From contig JAAKBF010000019.1 of assembly GCA_012656075.1 (NCBI GenBank), forward strand, positions 186,001 through 250,000: a stretch of DNA of 64,000 nucleotides. Direction: 5' to 3'. Shown here piece by piece: positions 42,993 to 54,000 of this stretch. Numbering within the stretch: the stretch's first letter is position 1; every line of letters begins with the position of its first letter. Both the position numbers and the translations under genes were made by a program. The DNA comes from Phytophthora hibernalis. Taxonomy: Eukaryota > Oomycota > Peronosporomycetes > Peronosporales > Peronosporaceae. The notes below the pieces were generated by a model that was given only the letters and a program-made list of their open reading frames with translations, did not search any database and was not told where the DNA came from.

Positions 42993-44204
42993 CTACGTGC
43001 GTCTAAAGTGCTTGTGCATCTCACCATCCAGGAAGTTGTGGAAGTGCTTGCGCTCGTCGCACGAGAACCACAGGCTCAGCACGTAACGCGTTCCCGTTTC
43101 CACCTTGCGCACGGCGTGAAGGTTTTCCGACCCAGCCGAGAACATCATGAGACGTCCGCGGGCGGGCTCAACGACGGTTTCCGTGTGTTCGTCGATGAAC
43201 GAGAACAGGCCACCCGTGAAATCCTCACCAAAGTCCGCGAGGTACAACAGACCAGAGTAGTCGTAGTGCTTCGTGTTCTCCTTGTCCACGTGTGGATGCC
43301 TACACAGGAGCAATCGTAGTAGGTATTTAGTGAAGATGCTGGTGCAATTGCAGCCAGCTTAATCGCTTCTTACCAGTATTCATCGTGGAGCTCCGACGGC
43401 GTCCAGGACTCATTGCCAATAAGGCGAGTAATAAACGTGGGGGCGGAGAAATACAACTCTTCCAGCTCGAACTCCTTCATCACCGCCATGCGAATCTTCT
43501 CGACGACACTGATGAATACAGCAAGCAAGCGGTTAGACAATACACTCTAGTACCAAATTCCATCCACCGCAACACTCACCCGCGGAACAAGTTGAACTGC
43601 TTCTTCGTAAAGCGTCTGACGCCCGGTTTCTTCTCGTTGGGGATCTTCCTCTCCGGCTGGTAGATGTTCACGAGTCCTTCACTGTCCCGGACAAAGCCCG
43701 TGTTGATGTCCATGATCGTCGGGCCGCCAAGCTGCGAGCGGTTCTCCATTCCGATCTTAGCGATCTCGCGCAGCCGCGTCACTTGCTCGGGCGTGACAAA
43801 GTCGTCGATCAGGGCGCGACCGCACCTCGTCTCGTTCTCCTGGTGGCAACCAGGCACGAACAGTTCGTGTTGCTACAAAGTGAACGAGTTGTCAGTGGCG
43901 TCTTCAACACCGCAACGAGCTCGAAAACGCACCTTCATGGGCGCACACGTGACGTTGAAGCGTAGATGCTCCGTCACGTCAGTGCGGGCGATGTAGTGAG
44001 CAGCGCGCACAACCTCGATGTCCAGTTGGCGCAGGGAGTACGTCACAGCCATGGCCGCAGCCACCGCGAGGAGCTTGAGCACCCATCCGTAGGTGCCCGC
44101 TTCGGGGGCAACGGGCTCCTCCTCCTTATTGACTTCGCTCTTGGTGTTGACGACCTGCTTCGTCGTAGGGGCGCTCTGGCCTTCTTGGCGTTCTTGCGCA
44201 CCAT
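42993..44204 (-). CDS. OGFOD3: OGFOD3-like membrane 2-oxoglutarate/Fe(II) dioxygenase
   Basis: Four exons (43933-44204, 43580-43872, 43374-43508, 42993-43299) give about 335 residues, close to the animal protein. An N-terminal basic tail is followed by one membrane anchor (WVLKLLAVAAAMAVTYSL), so type II topology is expected. The lumenal dioxygenase domain shows RCGRALIDDFVTPEQ, the iron ligands His and Asp in HPHVDKE, and the distal His and 2-oxoglutarate Arg in SENLHAVRKVETGTR. The DEYW/HPHVD sequence is restored exactly across an intron. One missing C near 44167 (CCCC run) breaks the first exon after MVRKNAKKARAP. The substrate of this family is not known. Confidence 0.85.
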
Positions 44205-44324
44205 GATAGACAACCACCAGCACGGGAGTGTGCAGCACATCAATTATATGTTTGGCGTCATTTTATAGCTTCCAAGCTATAGATTTCTGGAGAGGACCAT
44301 GCTATTACGAAATGATCATCACTA

Positions 44325-44939
44325 TCATGTGGACTCTTGAGCTCGGGCGTATCCACCGTTCGCTGTTGATTCTTGCTCCTTTTCCAGCACAGCGCACACG
44401 TACTCTAGGTTGCCAGCGATGCCCTGCAGATCCGTCTCCGTGGAGGCAGCCCACTCGGCGAACCGATCCAGTGACTGCCACAGCAATAGCACCATACAAA
44501 ACCCTCATTAAACACAAGATCCATGCAACAACGCCCGGACAGATACAAATGACAGGGAACGCACGTCCAAAGACGAGCGGAACCGCTTCTGCTCCGCCTT
44601 CCACTTGGCCGCGCGCTGGTACAGCGAAGTCACGTTCTTTGAGTATGTGAGCGCCTCCTGCTCCACGTTGCGCTGCTCCTGGATCGTCTCGTCCAGCCTC
44701 TTTACCAACAATCGACTCTGCGCAGCCTTCAGGGCGTCGAGTGACTCTGCTAATTGGACCTTGGCGTGATCTTACCATTCACAACAAGAAATCACCAATA
44801 CTAGGCGTCAGTAACGTGATACTAGACGGTTAGAGCTGTAGGAGGCCTCTCCACCGGCCCTCCATAGGCTACCTGCATCGTCTCGGTGCCCCGTCAGCCG
44901 GCCTTCTGCCGCCTTCACCTCAGTTGTTCTGGAGCTCAT
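44325..44939 (-). CDS. BLOC1S1: BLOC-1 subunit 1 (GCN5L1)-like protein
   Basis: Three exons (44873-44939, 44565-44770, 44325-44474) give 140 residues. Mostly one long amphipathic helix: AESLDALKAAQSRLLVKRLD, TYSKNVTSLYQRAAKWKAEQ, then RFAEWAASTETDLQGIAGNL and EYVCAVLEK. The last part resembles the WARSIELDMRTIATALEYVY region of BLOC1S1, a subunit of the complex that positions lysosome-related organelles and endosomes. The match is by short patterns only, and another BLOC or dynactin-type coiled-coil subunit is possible. Splice sites are canonical and frame is kept without indels. Confidence 0.5.
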
Positions 44940-45130
44940 TCTCGATACAAATCAATCGAGCCGGATCTATACTTGTAGTTTTACCTACAAAGTGAGGTTA
45001 AACGTTATTAAAAAATAGGTTGAAGTGAAGCATACATATACGTGCGCTAGCACAGCGCTGCTAGCTACTACGGTAGTATTCAGTGAGCAAAAGCGCAAAA
45101 GCTGCAAGCTACTCTGCAAGCACAGACGGC

Positions 45131-46073
45131 TTAGAATGTGATGAGGCAGAGGATGACGAGGCTGCCGACGATAAGCAGGAAGCGAGACAGGAATGCCTGC
45201 TGCACCTGTTGACGTGCCTCCTGCGCTGTAAATGGAGTGCCATCTTGATGGTGTGTGACCGGAGCAGGCGGTTGCTAAACATCCTCCAAGCACCCAATTA
45301 GCAAAAATGTTAGTTCACTAACGTGTAGCAGTCGATTCCTGCTTCATACTTCGAAGTACGTACATACGGCACTCCGAAGAGCGCAGGAAAGAACCCGATT
45401 GTCGGCGACATTGAAAAAGGGTTGCCTTGTCCATTTCCGTTGAACATCCCAAACTGCGGCCGAGTTGTTAGCACGAGATCTACAAGAATGCAATATCGAA
45501 CAATCCACGTACACCGTAGGGACGTCGTCGTCGAAGCTGCTCCGCATCTGGACGCTGGCCACGAGGACGGTGGGGATACCGCTATCCAACGCTTGCTGGT
45601 GGGTTCTACAACGAATAAACTATCAGTGACGAAGGTCTTAGAAAATGAAGTAGCCCAGCACAACGACACTAACACTCACCGTGGGTCAACCGCTTCCGCG
45701 CCTCGAGCGTAAACAGGAATCACGTTTTCCTCGCTAATGCCAGCCTTGCACACCGGACACTCGGAGTGATTTTGCATCCACTGCAGACAGCCCAACACGT
45801 TAAAAATACCCAACAAGAGCATCATTGATGTCAAAATACCTGATAAAGGCACGGCCAACTGTGAAGTCACACACAAAATGAAGTTAGAGAAGGAAGAGAC
45901 GCAAAGCGACAGTGGCAATGGTCCGCGCTCGACGGCGAACGCACCAGTACAGATGGCCGCACAGCGTCACTACTGGACTGGACACTGTATCCAGACACAT
46001 TGCACTCGAAGAACGGTTTTCCACTGTCTGACGGCTCAGTAGGCGGCGGCACCTCGCTCGTTGTCGTCTCCAT
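45131..46073 (-). CDS. RNF5/RNF185-like ER-membrane RING E3 ligase
   Basis: About six small exons. It starts METTTSEVPPPTEPSDSGKP, then the RING: FECNV, LDTVSSPVVTLCGHLY, W-PCLYQ and WMQNHSECPVCKAGI, assembled across introns of about 125 and 60 bp. Just after the RING comes VIPVYARGAEAVDPR, diagnostic of RNF5/RNF185, which ubiquitinate ER clients for degradation. Middle exons carry Pro/Arg- and Gly/Phe-rich sequence (FGMFNGNGQGNPFSMS, FFPALFGVPY). The last exon gives QQAFLSRFLLIVGSLVILCL, the C-terminal membrane anchor, ending at 45131-45133. A two-base gap in a GT repeat near 46005 removes part of CNVCLD and must be bridged. Exon borders in the middle are approximate. Confidence 0.75.
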
Positions 46074-46238
46074 TTTTACGGGCTCGGGTCGCTTGGATGT
46101 GCACTTTTATTCCGATGTTAGCCAGATATTTTACCAACATTATCCATTTATTTGCATTCATATCCTTCTTTTCCACCGATAATTACGGCGGCATAGCCAC
46201 AAATGGCGACCTTGTCCTGCAATGAACCGATCGACGAG

Positions 46239-47158
46239 CTACGAAGTCGACTCGGCGTTATCATCGGACTTTATCATCGCCAACTTGCGGCTACTTGGCG
46301 AAATCTTCAATGCCAGCGGTGCCTGGCTTAAAGCCGCCGCATACAGCGGAGTGGTCAACGAGGATGACACCATCGCTGACACCGACGAAGAGATCTGCAC
46401 GCCGAATGGAGATCGTCCTGAAGTTGACGAAACACTCTTCATCAGCTCAGCAGCTTCTGATGCGTTAGCTACCGAGTCCACCGCGACAGCAAGAGCGGAT
46501 AAGTTCGCCGTGTTGCAATCGTTCGCAGTTTCGTTGTTCGTCACGGACTGCAAGCTACCTTCGCTGTCCACAGGCATCGAGATCAAGTCAGTAGTTTCGA
46601 CCAAAACACCCTTAGGAGCCGTATACTTCTTCATCCGCGTCAACTTGCCATTGGCGTCCGGGTCTTCCATCACCGCGCGCTGCTTTTCTTTGAGCTCTTC
46701 GATCTGAGTCGCGTACTTGGCCCTCTCTTTCGGATTCGCCGCCACGGACTCCACCTGCTCCAGCATCAGGATCGTGCGGTTCAGCGACCGGATCTGGCGG
46801 TGCGGCCAGCGCTTGATGCCGCATCGGCGACAAATCTTCTTGAGGAACGTGGTGCAAATGCCGAATTCGCGCGCCACCTCCGCGATCGGCCGGCCGAAAT
46901 GCGGGCGGAGCTCCTCCAGCGTGAGTTCACGAGAGAGCGCAGTGAGGCGCCCCCGCGCTTCTGGACCTTCTTGACGGCGGCGATGCGGGGCAGAGACAGC
47001 TCGCCTGACGCCTGTTCGGCCACCACCTTCATCAGCGACTCATGCAGCGCCTCTCTGTTCTCCGAAGTGGCGGCGGCGTCGCTCTCTGACGGTTGCATCA
47101 TGTTCAGAAGCGAAATGCTGGCCTCCATTTCCTTGTTCGCCATGTCGGGCTTCGTCAT
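46239..47158 (-). CDS. RWP-RK domain transcription factor
   Basis: About 306 residues. The DNA-binding domain reads LTLEELRPHFGRPIAEVARE, then FGICTTFLKKICRRCGIKRW and PHRQIRS, with the RWPxRQ signature in place of RWPxRK. This family controls nitrogen response and gametogenesis in plants and is expanded in oomycetes. The start at 47158 (MTKPDMANKEMEASISLL) comes after a TTG-initiated extension I reject. A missing G in the GGGGG run near 46951 separates the N-terminal frame (ASGELSLPRIAAVKKVQKRG) from the domain. A Glu/Lys-rich helix follows the domain (YATQIEELKEKQRAVME), then a Ser/Ala-rich tail. Confidence 0.85.
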
Positions 47159-47465
47159 CGCGGTCTGGACGGCGCTAACACGGAGGGGACGGCGGTTCGT
47201 GATTCCCTCGTTGCGTGTCAAACTGAACTTTGGCCACCTTTCGTAATCTAATACGAGAGGTTGATTTCCCGGTCAAGTACATTAATTTCACACACCGTCT
47301 ATGCACCATATTCGTTTATACAGGTTGTGAAGGTCGCTTCGCTGTGAAAAGTGGCCTTGTCCTGCACGGCAGGCAACAAGAAGCATGTTGGTCTACGCGT
47401 ATGCAATGCCGTTCGTTCGACCAGCGCTAAATAATTTAACGATCTAGTTAAATAGGACTGTAACA

Positions 47466-48851
47466 CTATGCATCTGCCGCAGCCGCGGCGGCGTCGTCCT
47501 CGTCTTGAGCCTCCCGCATGAGCTCGGCGAGTCGACGATGGGCTGCTAATTGGTGCGAGTACTCCACCATGAACCGGTTAGACCCCACACCAAAGACGTC
47601 ACCGTGGAGGAGGTAACGTCTTCGGCTCTTCTTGCCGCTTCCGCTCAGCCGGATAGCCGTGCCGTTCGTACTGTGGAGATCCGTGATGTAGAAGCCGTTT
47701 CCAAAGTACGAGATCACGCTGTGCCTGCCCGAGATGGAGTCGTCCTCCGTGATGCACAGTGCGTTGGTCGAATGCCGCCCCAGCGTCACGGACGTCTTGC
47801 CAATGGTCTGGCAGATGCCGGTGAGCGGGCCGTCGGTGAAGCAGATGCGCAGGAACGGCATTCCCGTCGTGATGTTCTCGTCGATCGCCGACACTTCGAA
47901 CTCCGTGTCGCCCAACTTCACGCGGTCGTCCACATGCAGGCGCTTCGGTGCGTCTGGCTTGAGGAACATGAACGTCCCCGTCGTGCTTCCCAGGTCCTGG
48001 AGATAGTACTCTTTCTCCATCGGGTCGTACCGGATCTGGAAGTGGAACCGGCTCACGAACGGATCGTCCGAGATGACCTGGTTGCTCTGGTGGCGTCCAC
48101 CTCGGGCACCTTCTCGTGGATGAAGCACGATCTTGCCGCTCAGATCACCTTTGCTGTTGGCGCGAACGATCTTGCCTTCACCCTTGTCCTCCGTCAAGCG
48201 GCGATTCCGACCGCGGCCGCTGTCACTACAGGTATCCGTGTCGGCAACCCGTCCCATGCTGGAGAGGAGCCGCGGTTCCGGAGACAACGACGACACGATG
48301 AGTAAGTCGTTCTCGTCGATCTCCAAATCTCCGTCAAGTTGGCTCCAGCTCCCGGCGCTGGTCGTCCGCCGGTAGCGGTGGTGGTGGATGCCATGATGGT
48401 GTGCCGTGGGTCTGGTCCTAGTGTGTTTGCGTCGCCAGTCGCGTATCTTGTCCACGTAGCTTCCAAAGCACTTCGTTGCGCGACGCAGTGGCGAGTGCAG
48501 GTGGTAGTGGCGCGAGAGCACAAGCGTGCCGATCCAAACAGCGAGCGACAGCATCACCAACAGCCACCGTAGCCTGGAGGCCAGCTCGGACAGGACGTGG
48601 TGTAGTCCGTCTAGATGGTCGCTGCCCACTGTGGCGACCGTGGCGAGGCTGTAGAGCAGTTCGTCGTTCACCTGCTGCGCGTCGAGGCTCTTGAAATAGA
48701 GCGTGAGCTGGTTGTGCATGTAGGCTACGGACGCCACGATGGCGGACGAGTAGGCCGTCGCGTGCAGCCAGCTCCAGTGCACCATGGACTGCGAGTGGCG
48801 GCGTGAGCGGCCGCTGCTGTGGCGGTGCCGCGATATCACCTTCATTTCCAT
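47466..48851 (-). CDS. Membrane protein with two FHA domains
   Basis: About 461 residues. N-terminal hydrophobic segments HATAYSSAIVASVAYM and WLLVMLSLAVWIGTLVL look membrane-inserted. Two forkhead-associated phosphothreonine-binding domains follow: the first around VSRFHFQIRYD and DLGSTTGTFMFL, the second around SVTLGRHSTNALCI, SISGRHSVISYF and DLHSTNGTAIRL, each with the Gly-Arg, Ser-x-x-His and Asn-Gly/Thr-Gly residues of the fold. The start is the ATG at 48851. A CTGCAG just before it could be a splice acceptor, so an upstream exon may exist. Ends in a poly-Ala/Asp tail. A 251-codon frame on the other strand is a shadow. Partner unknown. Confidence 0.8.
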   Translation of the reverse strand: MEMKVISRHRHSSGRSRRHSQSMVHWSWLHATAYSSAIVASVAYMHNQLTLYFKSLDAQQVNDELLYSLATVATVGSDHLDGLHHVLSELASRLRWLLVMLSLAVWIGTLVLSRHYHLHSPLRRATKCFGSYVDKIRDWRRKHTRTRPTAHHHGIHHHRYRRTTSAGSWSQLDGDLEIDENDLLIVSSLSPEPRLLSSMGRVADTDTCSDSGRGRNRRLTEDKGEGKIVRANSKGDLSGKIVLHPREGARGGRHQSNQVISDDPFVSRFHFQIRYDPMEKEYYLQDLGSTTGTFMFLKPDAPKRLHVDDRVKLGDTEFEVSAIDENITTGMPFLRICFTDGPLTGICQTIGKTSVTLGRHSTNALCITEDDSISGRHSVISYFGNGFYITDLHSTNGTAIRLSGSGKKSRRRYLLHGDVFGVGSNRFMVEYSHQLAAHRRLAELMREAQDEDDAAAAAADA

Positions 48852-49117
48852 TTCCAACTGCAGAAGAGACAACAGCAAATGAACAGAGGAGGGAGAAGCG
48901 GTAAGGAAGCTCGTCCTTCCTGCGACCGCGATTCAGAACTGCCCGGTAAGCGCGCGGGACGTCGGAGACGGGGAAGAGGCGACAGCTAGACGCAAGCAAT
49001 GACACTGCTTTCTTCCAAACGAGCAGACGCCGCAAAATTCTAATGTCATTTCGCACCACACCAACTGTACCTAATCGTACCACTTTGTCGGTACCCTGCC
49101 CAAGTGCAATTTACGTG

Positions 49118-49130
49118 TCATTTTCATTCC
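49118..49130 (+). promoter_or_regulatory. Initiator-like element of ALG11
   Basis: TCATTTTCATTCC ends 8 bases before the ALG11 start codon and fits the oomycete initiator pattern in its first half. Spacing is like that of the dehydrogenase genes. Confidence 0.4.
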
Positions 49131-49138
49131 GCATCGAG

Positions 49139-50608
49139 ATGGCGCCTTCTGCGCTCTTCCTGCCGCTGGTGCTGCTGGCCGTAGCCATCGCCTTCCTCTA
49201 CAAGCGCCGCGCCTTACAGCAGAACCGCAACGTCTCGTCCAGTGACGTCGTTACCGTCGGCGTCTTCCACCCGTACGCCAACGGTGGCGGCGGCGGCGAA
49301 CGCGTGCTCTACTGTGCACTACTAGCGCTCGTGCGGCGCTTCTCTGCATCGGAATCCAAGCTTCAGATCGCGTTGTACACAGGTGACGACGGTCTGTCAG
49401 TCGCGCAGCTCGTGGACCGAGCGGCGGACGAATTCAACCTGCCGGAGCTGGTCACGCTGCACGTAGAGCGCAGCGTGACGCTCGTGCCGCTGCCCAGTCG
49501 CGAGATCCTCGACCCCAGCAGATATCCAAGCTTCACGTTGCTGTGGCAAAGTGTGGCCCACATCCGCCTGGCGCTTGAGTCCATGCAGCAGAGTGCCAAG
49601 CGAGGCCTGTACCCGCAGCTGTGGGTGGACACCACGGGTTGCCCTTTCTCCTACGTCGTGGCGAGTCTGTTGTACGCGTGCACGGTTGTGGCTTATGTGC
49701 ACTACCCAATGATCTCGACCGACATGATCAACAAGGTGCAGCAGCGCGACGCAGGCTTCAACAACGACGCGGCCATTGCAACTAGCTCGTCGAGGTCCAC
49801 GGCCAAGTTCATTTACTACCGCCTCTTTGCGGGTGCGTACAGTTTGGTTGGCAAATACTGCACGGACGTGGCGATGGTCAATTCGACGTGGACGTATAAC
49901 CACGTGAAGCAGCTTTGGGGCAAGACTCCGGTCATTGTCTACCCGCCGTGCGGAGCCATGCACGAGTACATGGACTTCAGCCTGGAAGATCGCGAGCCGA
50001 TTGCACTGTCGATCTCTCAGTTCCGACCGGAGAAGAATCAGCTTCTCCAACTGCAGGCATTCCAGGTGCTGCTGACTAAGTATGCGAAGCAAATGAAGAC
50101 TAAGTACAACAATTTCCGTCTGGTACTGCTCGGAAGCTGTCGCAATGCCGACGACGAAGCTCGTGTGGAGACACTTAAGCAGCACGCCAAGGAGTTGGGT
50201 GTTACGGACCGTGTTGACTTCGTGGTTAACGCGAGTTTCGCTGAACTGAAGCGATACCTTGCCAAGAGCTCCATTGGCGTACACACCATGTACAACGAAC
50301 ACTTTGGTATTAGCAATGTGGAGATGATGGCTGCAGGCATGCTTGTGGTAGCAAACAACTCTGGTGGGCCTAAGGCCGATATTGTCAAGACTGAAACGGG
50401 CTGTTTAGCGCTCACAGCGGAGGAATATGCAGACAAAATGATTTCGCTTCTTGAGCTATCGCCAGTCAAGTCGATCGAAATGCGATCGGAAGCACGCAAG
50501 TCGTCTTTGAGATTCTCTGACGAGGAGTTTGGCGAGCAGTTTTTAGCGGCGATGAGTGGTGTCTTTGAGTCCGTAGATGGTGGCGGCCAGCACGGCAAGT
50601 CAGCGTAG
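49139..50608 (+). CDS. ALG11: ALG11 alpha-1,2-mannosyltransferase
   Basis: 489 residues, single exon, intact. Adds the fourth and fifth mannoses to the lipid-linked N-glycan precursor on the cytosolic face of the ER, from GDP-mannose. An N-terminal anchor (LFLPLVLLAVAIAFLYKRR) is followed by the glycine-rich donor loop VGVFHPYANGGGGGERVLY, VDTTGCPFSY, AYVHYPMISTDM and SISQFRPEKNQLLQLQAF. The GT4 EX7E motif appears as EHFGISNVEMMAAG, then NNSGGPKADIV. Length and order match the family. I chose the ATG at 49139; the longer frame from 49043 has no signal. No frameshift, in contrast to most neighbours. Confidence 0.95.
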   Translation: MAPSALFLPLVLLAVAIAFLYKRRALQQNRNVSSSDVVTVGVFHPYANGGGGGERVLYCALLALVRRFSASESKLQIALYTGDDGLSVAQLVDRAADEFNLPELVTLHVERSVTLVPLPSREILDPSRYPSFTLLWQSVAHIRLALESMQQSAKRGLYPQLWVDTTGCPFSYVVASLLYACTVVAYVHYPMISTDMINKVQQRDAGFNNDAAIATSSSRSTAKFIYYRLFAGAYSLVGKYCTDVAMVNSTWTYNHVKQLWGKTPVIVYPPCGAMHEYMDFSLEDREPIALSISQFRPEKNQLLQLQAFQVLLTKYAKQMKTKYNNFRLVLLGSCRNADDEARVETLKQHAKELGVTDRVDFVVNASFAELKRYLAKSSIGVHTMYNEHFGISNVEMMAAGMLVVANNSGGPKADIVKTETGCLALTAEEYADKMISLLELSPVKSIEMRSEARKSSLRFSDEEFGEQFLAAMSGVFESVDGGGQHGKSA

Positions 50609-51062
50609 GTGGTCTCGATATGAATAGCAGCTTGGTGCGAGATCCAAGGCTTTTGGTATGACTGTTTCCCAATGTTGGCAGCACACTTCCGCCCCGCTCA
50701 GTTTTGATGCGATCGCGAGCCGAGCGTGAACAAAATAGTTTTGCTGAAATGCCGATAGCGAGGAGTACTCTTCCCATCGGTTGTTGGACCATGTATTCTC
50801 GACGCAGGACAGTGCCTAAATGTATTGCGAGGGAAACAAGTGATCCACCCCAAGGGGTTTCGCTTTCCATGCTAAAACGGATGGAGGAAGGGTCGTTAAT
50901 GACAAGTCACCGCAGATAGCGCGAAACGACCGCCGCTTTGCCACGAATCCAAGACGCGCGACCCTCAAGCGGCACTTTCACTTTGGGAGCTTTAGCAGTC
51001 AAGTCGCGAAGAGATCGAAAGCTTGCAGGGCACGTACGCGAACAGTCGAGCCGAAGCTTATC
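50609..51062. other. Intergenic region
   Basis: About 450 bases between two plus-strand genes. Overlapping frames on both strands have no recognisable content. Presumed ALG11 3' end and ATPase promoter. Confidence 0.4.
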
Positions 51063-54000
51063 ATGCCGGGATCTACTAGCCGAGATTCGCATCCTCGGTT
51101 GTCGTCCGCAGACATTGTCGCGGTGTCAACCGAGATGCGTCTACGGCAGCAGGGTCGAAAGAAGAATCGGGCAGCAGCCAAGGGGAAGGACGACTCTGAT
51201 GACGCCAAGCGCGAGCTCGTGATGGAAGAGCACAAGCAGAGTCCGGCCGAGCTCTTCGCCGAAATCGGATCTGACCCCGTCAACGTGAGTTTACACTATC
51301 TACTTCGTGATGTTGGTTGCTAGGCCAGCTAGCGAGGTTATCTGTGCAAAATAGCTGATAGCAACTTTATTTATGAACTACAGGGAATGACCAACCACGA
51401 CGTTCAGGGTCGCCTGGAATCGGAAGGGCTAAACCGCTTGACGCCGCCAAAGCAAACGCCGGAAATTGTCAAGTACATCCGTGAACTCACGGGGCTATTC
51501 AGTTTATTGCTGTGGGTTGGTGGTGCCTTGTGCATCATCATTTACGGGCTACAGGGTGATCCCAACAATTTGTATCTTGGTATCGTGCTGTTTCTGGTCG
51601 TGGTTATCACTGGCACATTCTCGTACTTCCAGAACGCAAAATCTTCAAATCTTATGGAGTCGTTCAAACAAATGATGCCGACGGTCACGACCGTCATCCG
51701 AGAGGGAAAGTCGCAAAGATCGAAGCTTCGCAACTTGTCCGAGGAGATATTATCGTTCTCAAAGGTGGTGACAAGGTGCCTGCAGATATTCGTGTGCTGG
51801 AATGCTCCGATGATCTGACGGTCGACAATTCGTGTTTGACTGGCGAACCGGAGCCGTTGAAGCGTACTCCTGACTGCACTGATGAGAATCCGCTCGAGAC
51901 CAAGAACCTATGTTTCTTTGGTACCTTCATTCCTCAAGGTTCGGGCAAAGGTGTTGTGGTTCGTGTAGGAGACAAAACCGTCATGGGACGTATCGCGAAG
52001 CTTGCGACTACAACCGGCCAAAGTATGACACCCATCGCACGCGAAATTAATCACTTCGTCCACATCATTGCTGTGGTTGCTGTCGCAATTGGAGTAATTT
52101 TCTTCATCATCGGTATCTTCCTCAAGACCGATATTGTCACGAATGTGGTGTTCATGATCGGAATCATCGTCGCGAATGTTCCAGAAGGGCTTCTGGCGAC
52201 GGTCACGGTATGCTTGAGTCTTGCTGCGAATCGCATGGCGCATAAGTCGGTGCTGGTCAAGAATCTGGAGGGCGTCGAGACGCTGGGATCTACGAGTTGC
52301 ATCTGCTCCGACAAGACGGGCACACTTACGCAGAATGTTATGACTGTTGCCCATGTCGTCTATGACAACAAGATCTTCGATGCCGAGTGCTCCATCACGC
52401 CAATCGGAAACTACGACTTGAACTCACCGTCGTTTAAATCGCTGCAACGTTGCGCGACTTTGTGCAACAACGCTGTTTTCGACGAAGACTCCAAGTATGA
52501 AAAAGCCGTTGGCACCGATGGCTTGACCATGCGCGGTAAGCGTAAACCCTTCAAAGAGACTGTGTCGATGGGAAACGGATCTACGATGGAGGCGGTGGCC
52601 TGGGATACCATTGGCGATGCCTCGGAGTCTGCTATGATCAAGTTCTGCCATGACAAGAAAGATATTATTGAATTCCGCGAGGAAAACGCAAAGATCAAGG
52701 AGGTCCCGTTCAACTCGAAGAACAAGTATCAGTTGTCTTTGCACAAGCAAGACAATGACGACACCAAACCGATGATAATGGTGATGAAGGGTGCCCCGAG
52801 CGAATCACAGCTCGCTGTGGAATGGTACTTATCGGAGGCGAAGAGGTTCCAATGACCCCGGAGAGGCTTGCAGAAGTAGAGGCTGCTCAGCTTGTACTGT
52901 CCAAGAAAGGAATGCGCGTTCTTGGCTTCGCTCAAAAGATCCTTGACCCTACTGTTTACACAGCAGACTACGAGTTCAGCACGGACAACCCCAATTTCCC
53001 GCTTGGTGAGAAGGATGTTGATTATGAGGCGACGCCAAAACCTGACTCGAAAATCGAGGAGCCTCTTTGCTTTATCGGTTTGATGGCTCTGATTGATCCA
53101 CCCCGTCCCGAAGTGCCAGTCGCTGTGGCGAAGTGCAAGACAGCAGGAATTCGTGTTATTATGGTCACCGGTGACCACCCAATCACTGCAAAGGCCATTG
53201 CACACAAGGTTGGGATTCTGTGGGGGCCGACCTGCGAAGATCTTGAGGAAGAAAACGCTGAACGTGGATTAAAGGAAGGCGACAACGGATGGATTGATCC
53301 GAATACAGCCCCAGCCATCGTTGTTCCTGGATGGACTATCAGTATGGACACCCCGGAAGAGGAATGGGATCGCATCCTGGACCACAAGCAGATCGTTTTT
53401 GCAAGAACGTCTCCTCAGCAGAAGTTAATTATTGTTGAGAATTGCCAACGCCGAAAGGAGATTGTCGCAGTGACGGGTGATGGCGTTAACGACTCGCCAG
53501 CACTGAAAAAGGCTGACATTGGTATCGCTATGGGTATTATGGGCTCTGCTGTCTCGAAGGAAGCTGCTGATATGATTCTACTCGACGATAACTTTGCATC
53601 GATCGTGTGTGGAGTTGAAGAAGGACGTATCATCTTCGACAATCTAAAGAAGTCAATTGCTTACGCGCTGGCTGCCAATATTCCGGAATTGGTGCCGTTC
53701 TTGCTGTACGCTACAGTTCGTCTGCCACTACCGTTGACTACAGTGCTGATGCTTTTGATTTGTTTGGGCACTGATATGATTCCGTCGATCGCTATGGCCT
53801 ACGAAGGTGCCGAGAGCGATATCATGCTGCGCGCACCACGCAACGCAGAGCTGGAACACCTTGTGACTAAAAGCTGGTTTTCTTTGCGTATGCATTGGTT
53901 GGCATCATTGAGGCCGGTGCAGGTATGTTCACGTTCTTGGCTGTGATGAATGACTACGGGTACGCACCGAAAATCCTCCCGAACCTTGGGTTTTACGACC

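Noticed and set aside
47550..48305. 251-codon plus-strand frame
   Set aside because: Antisense to the double-FHA gene, whose domain motifs are unambiguous.
49043..49138. N-terminal extension of ALG11
   Set aside because: The extra 32 residues precede the conserved membrane anchor, lack any targeting character, and would include the initiator-like element.
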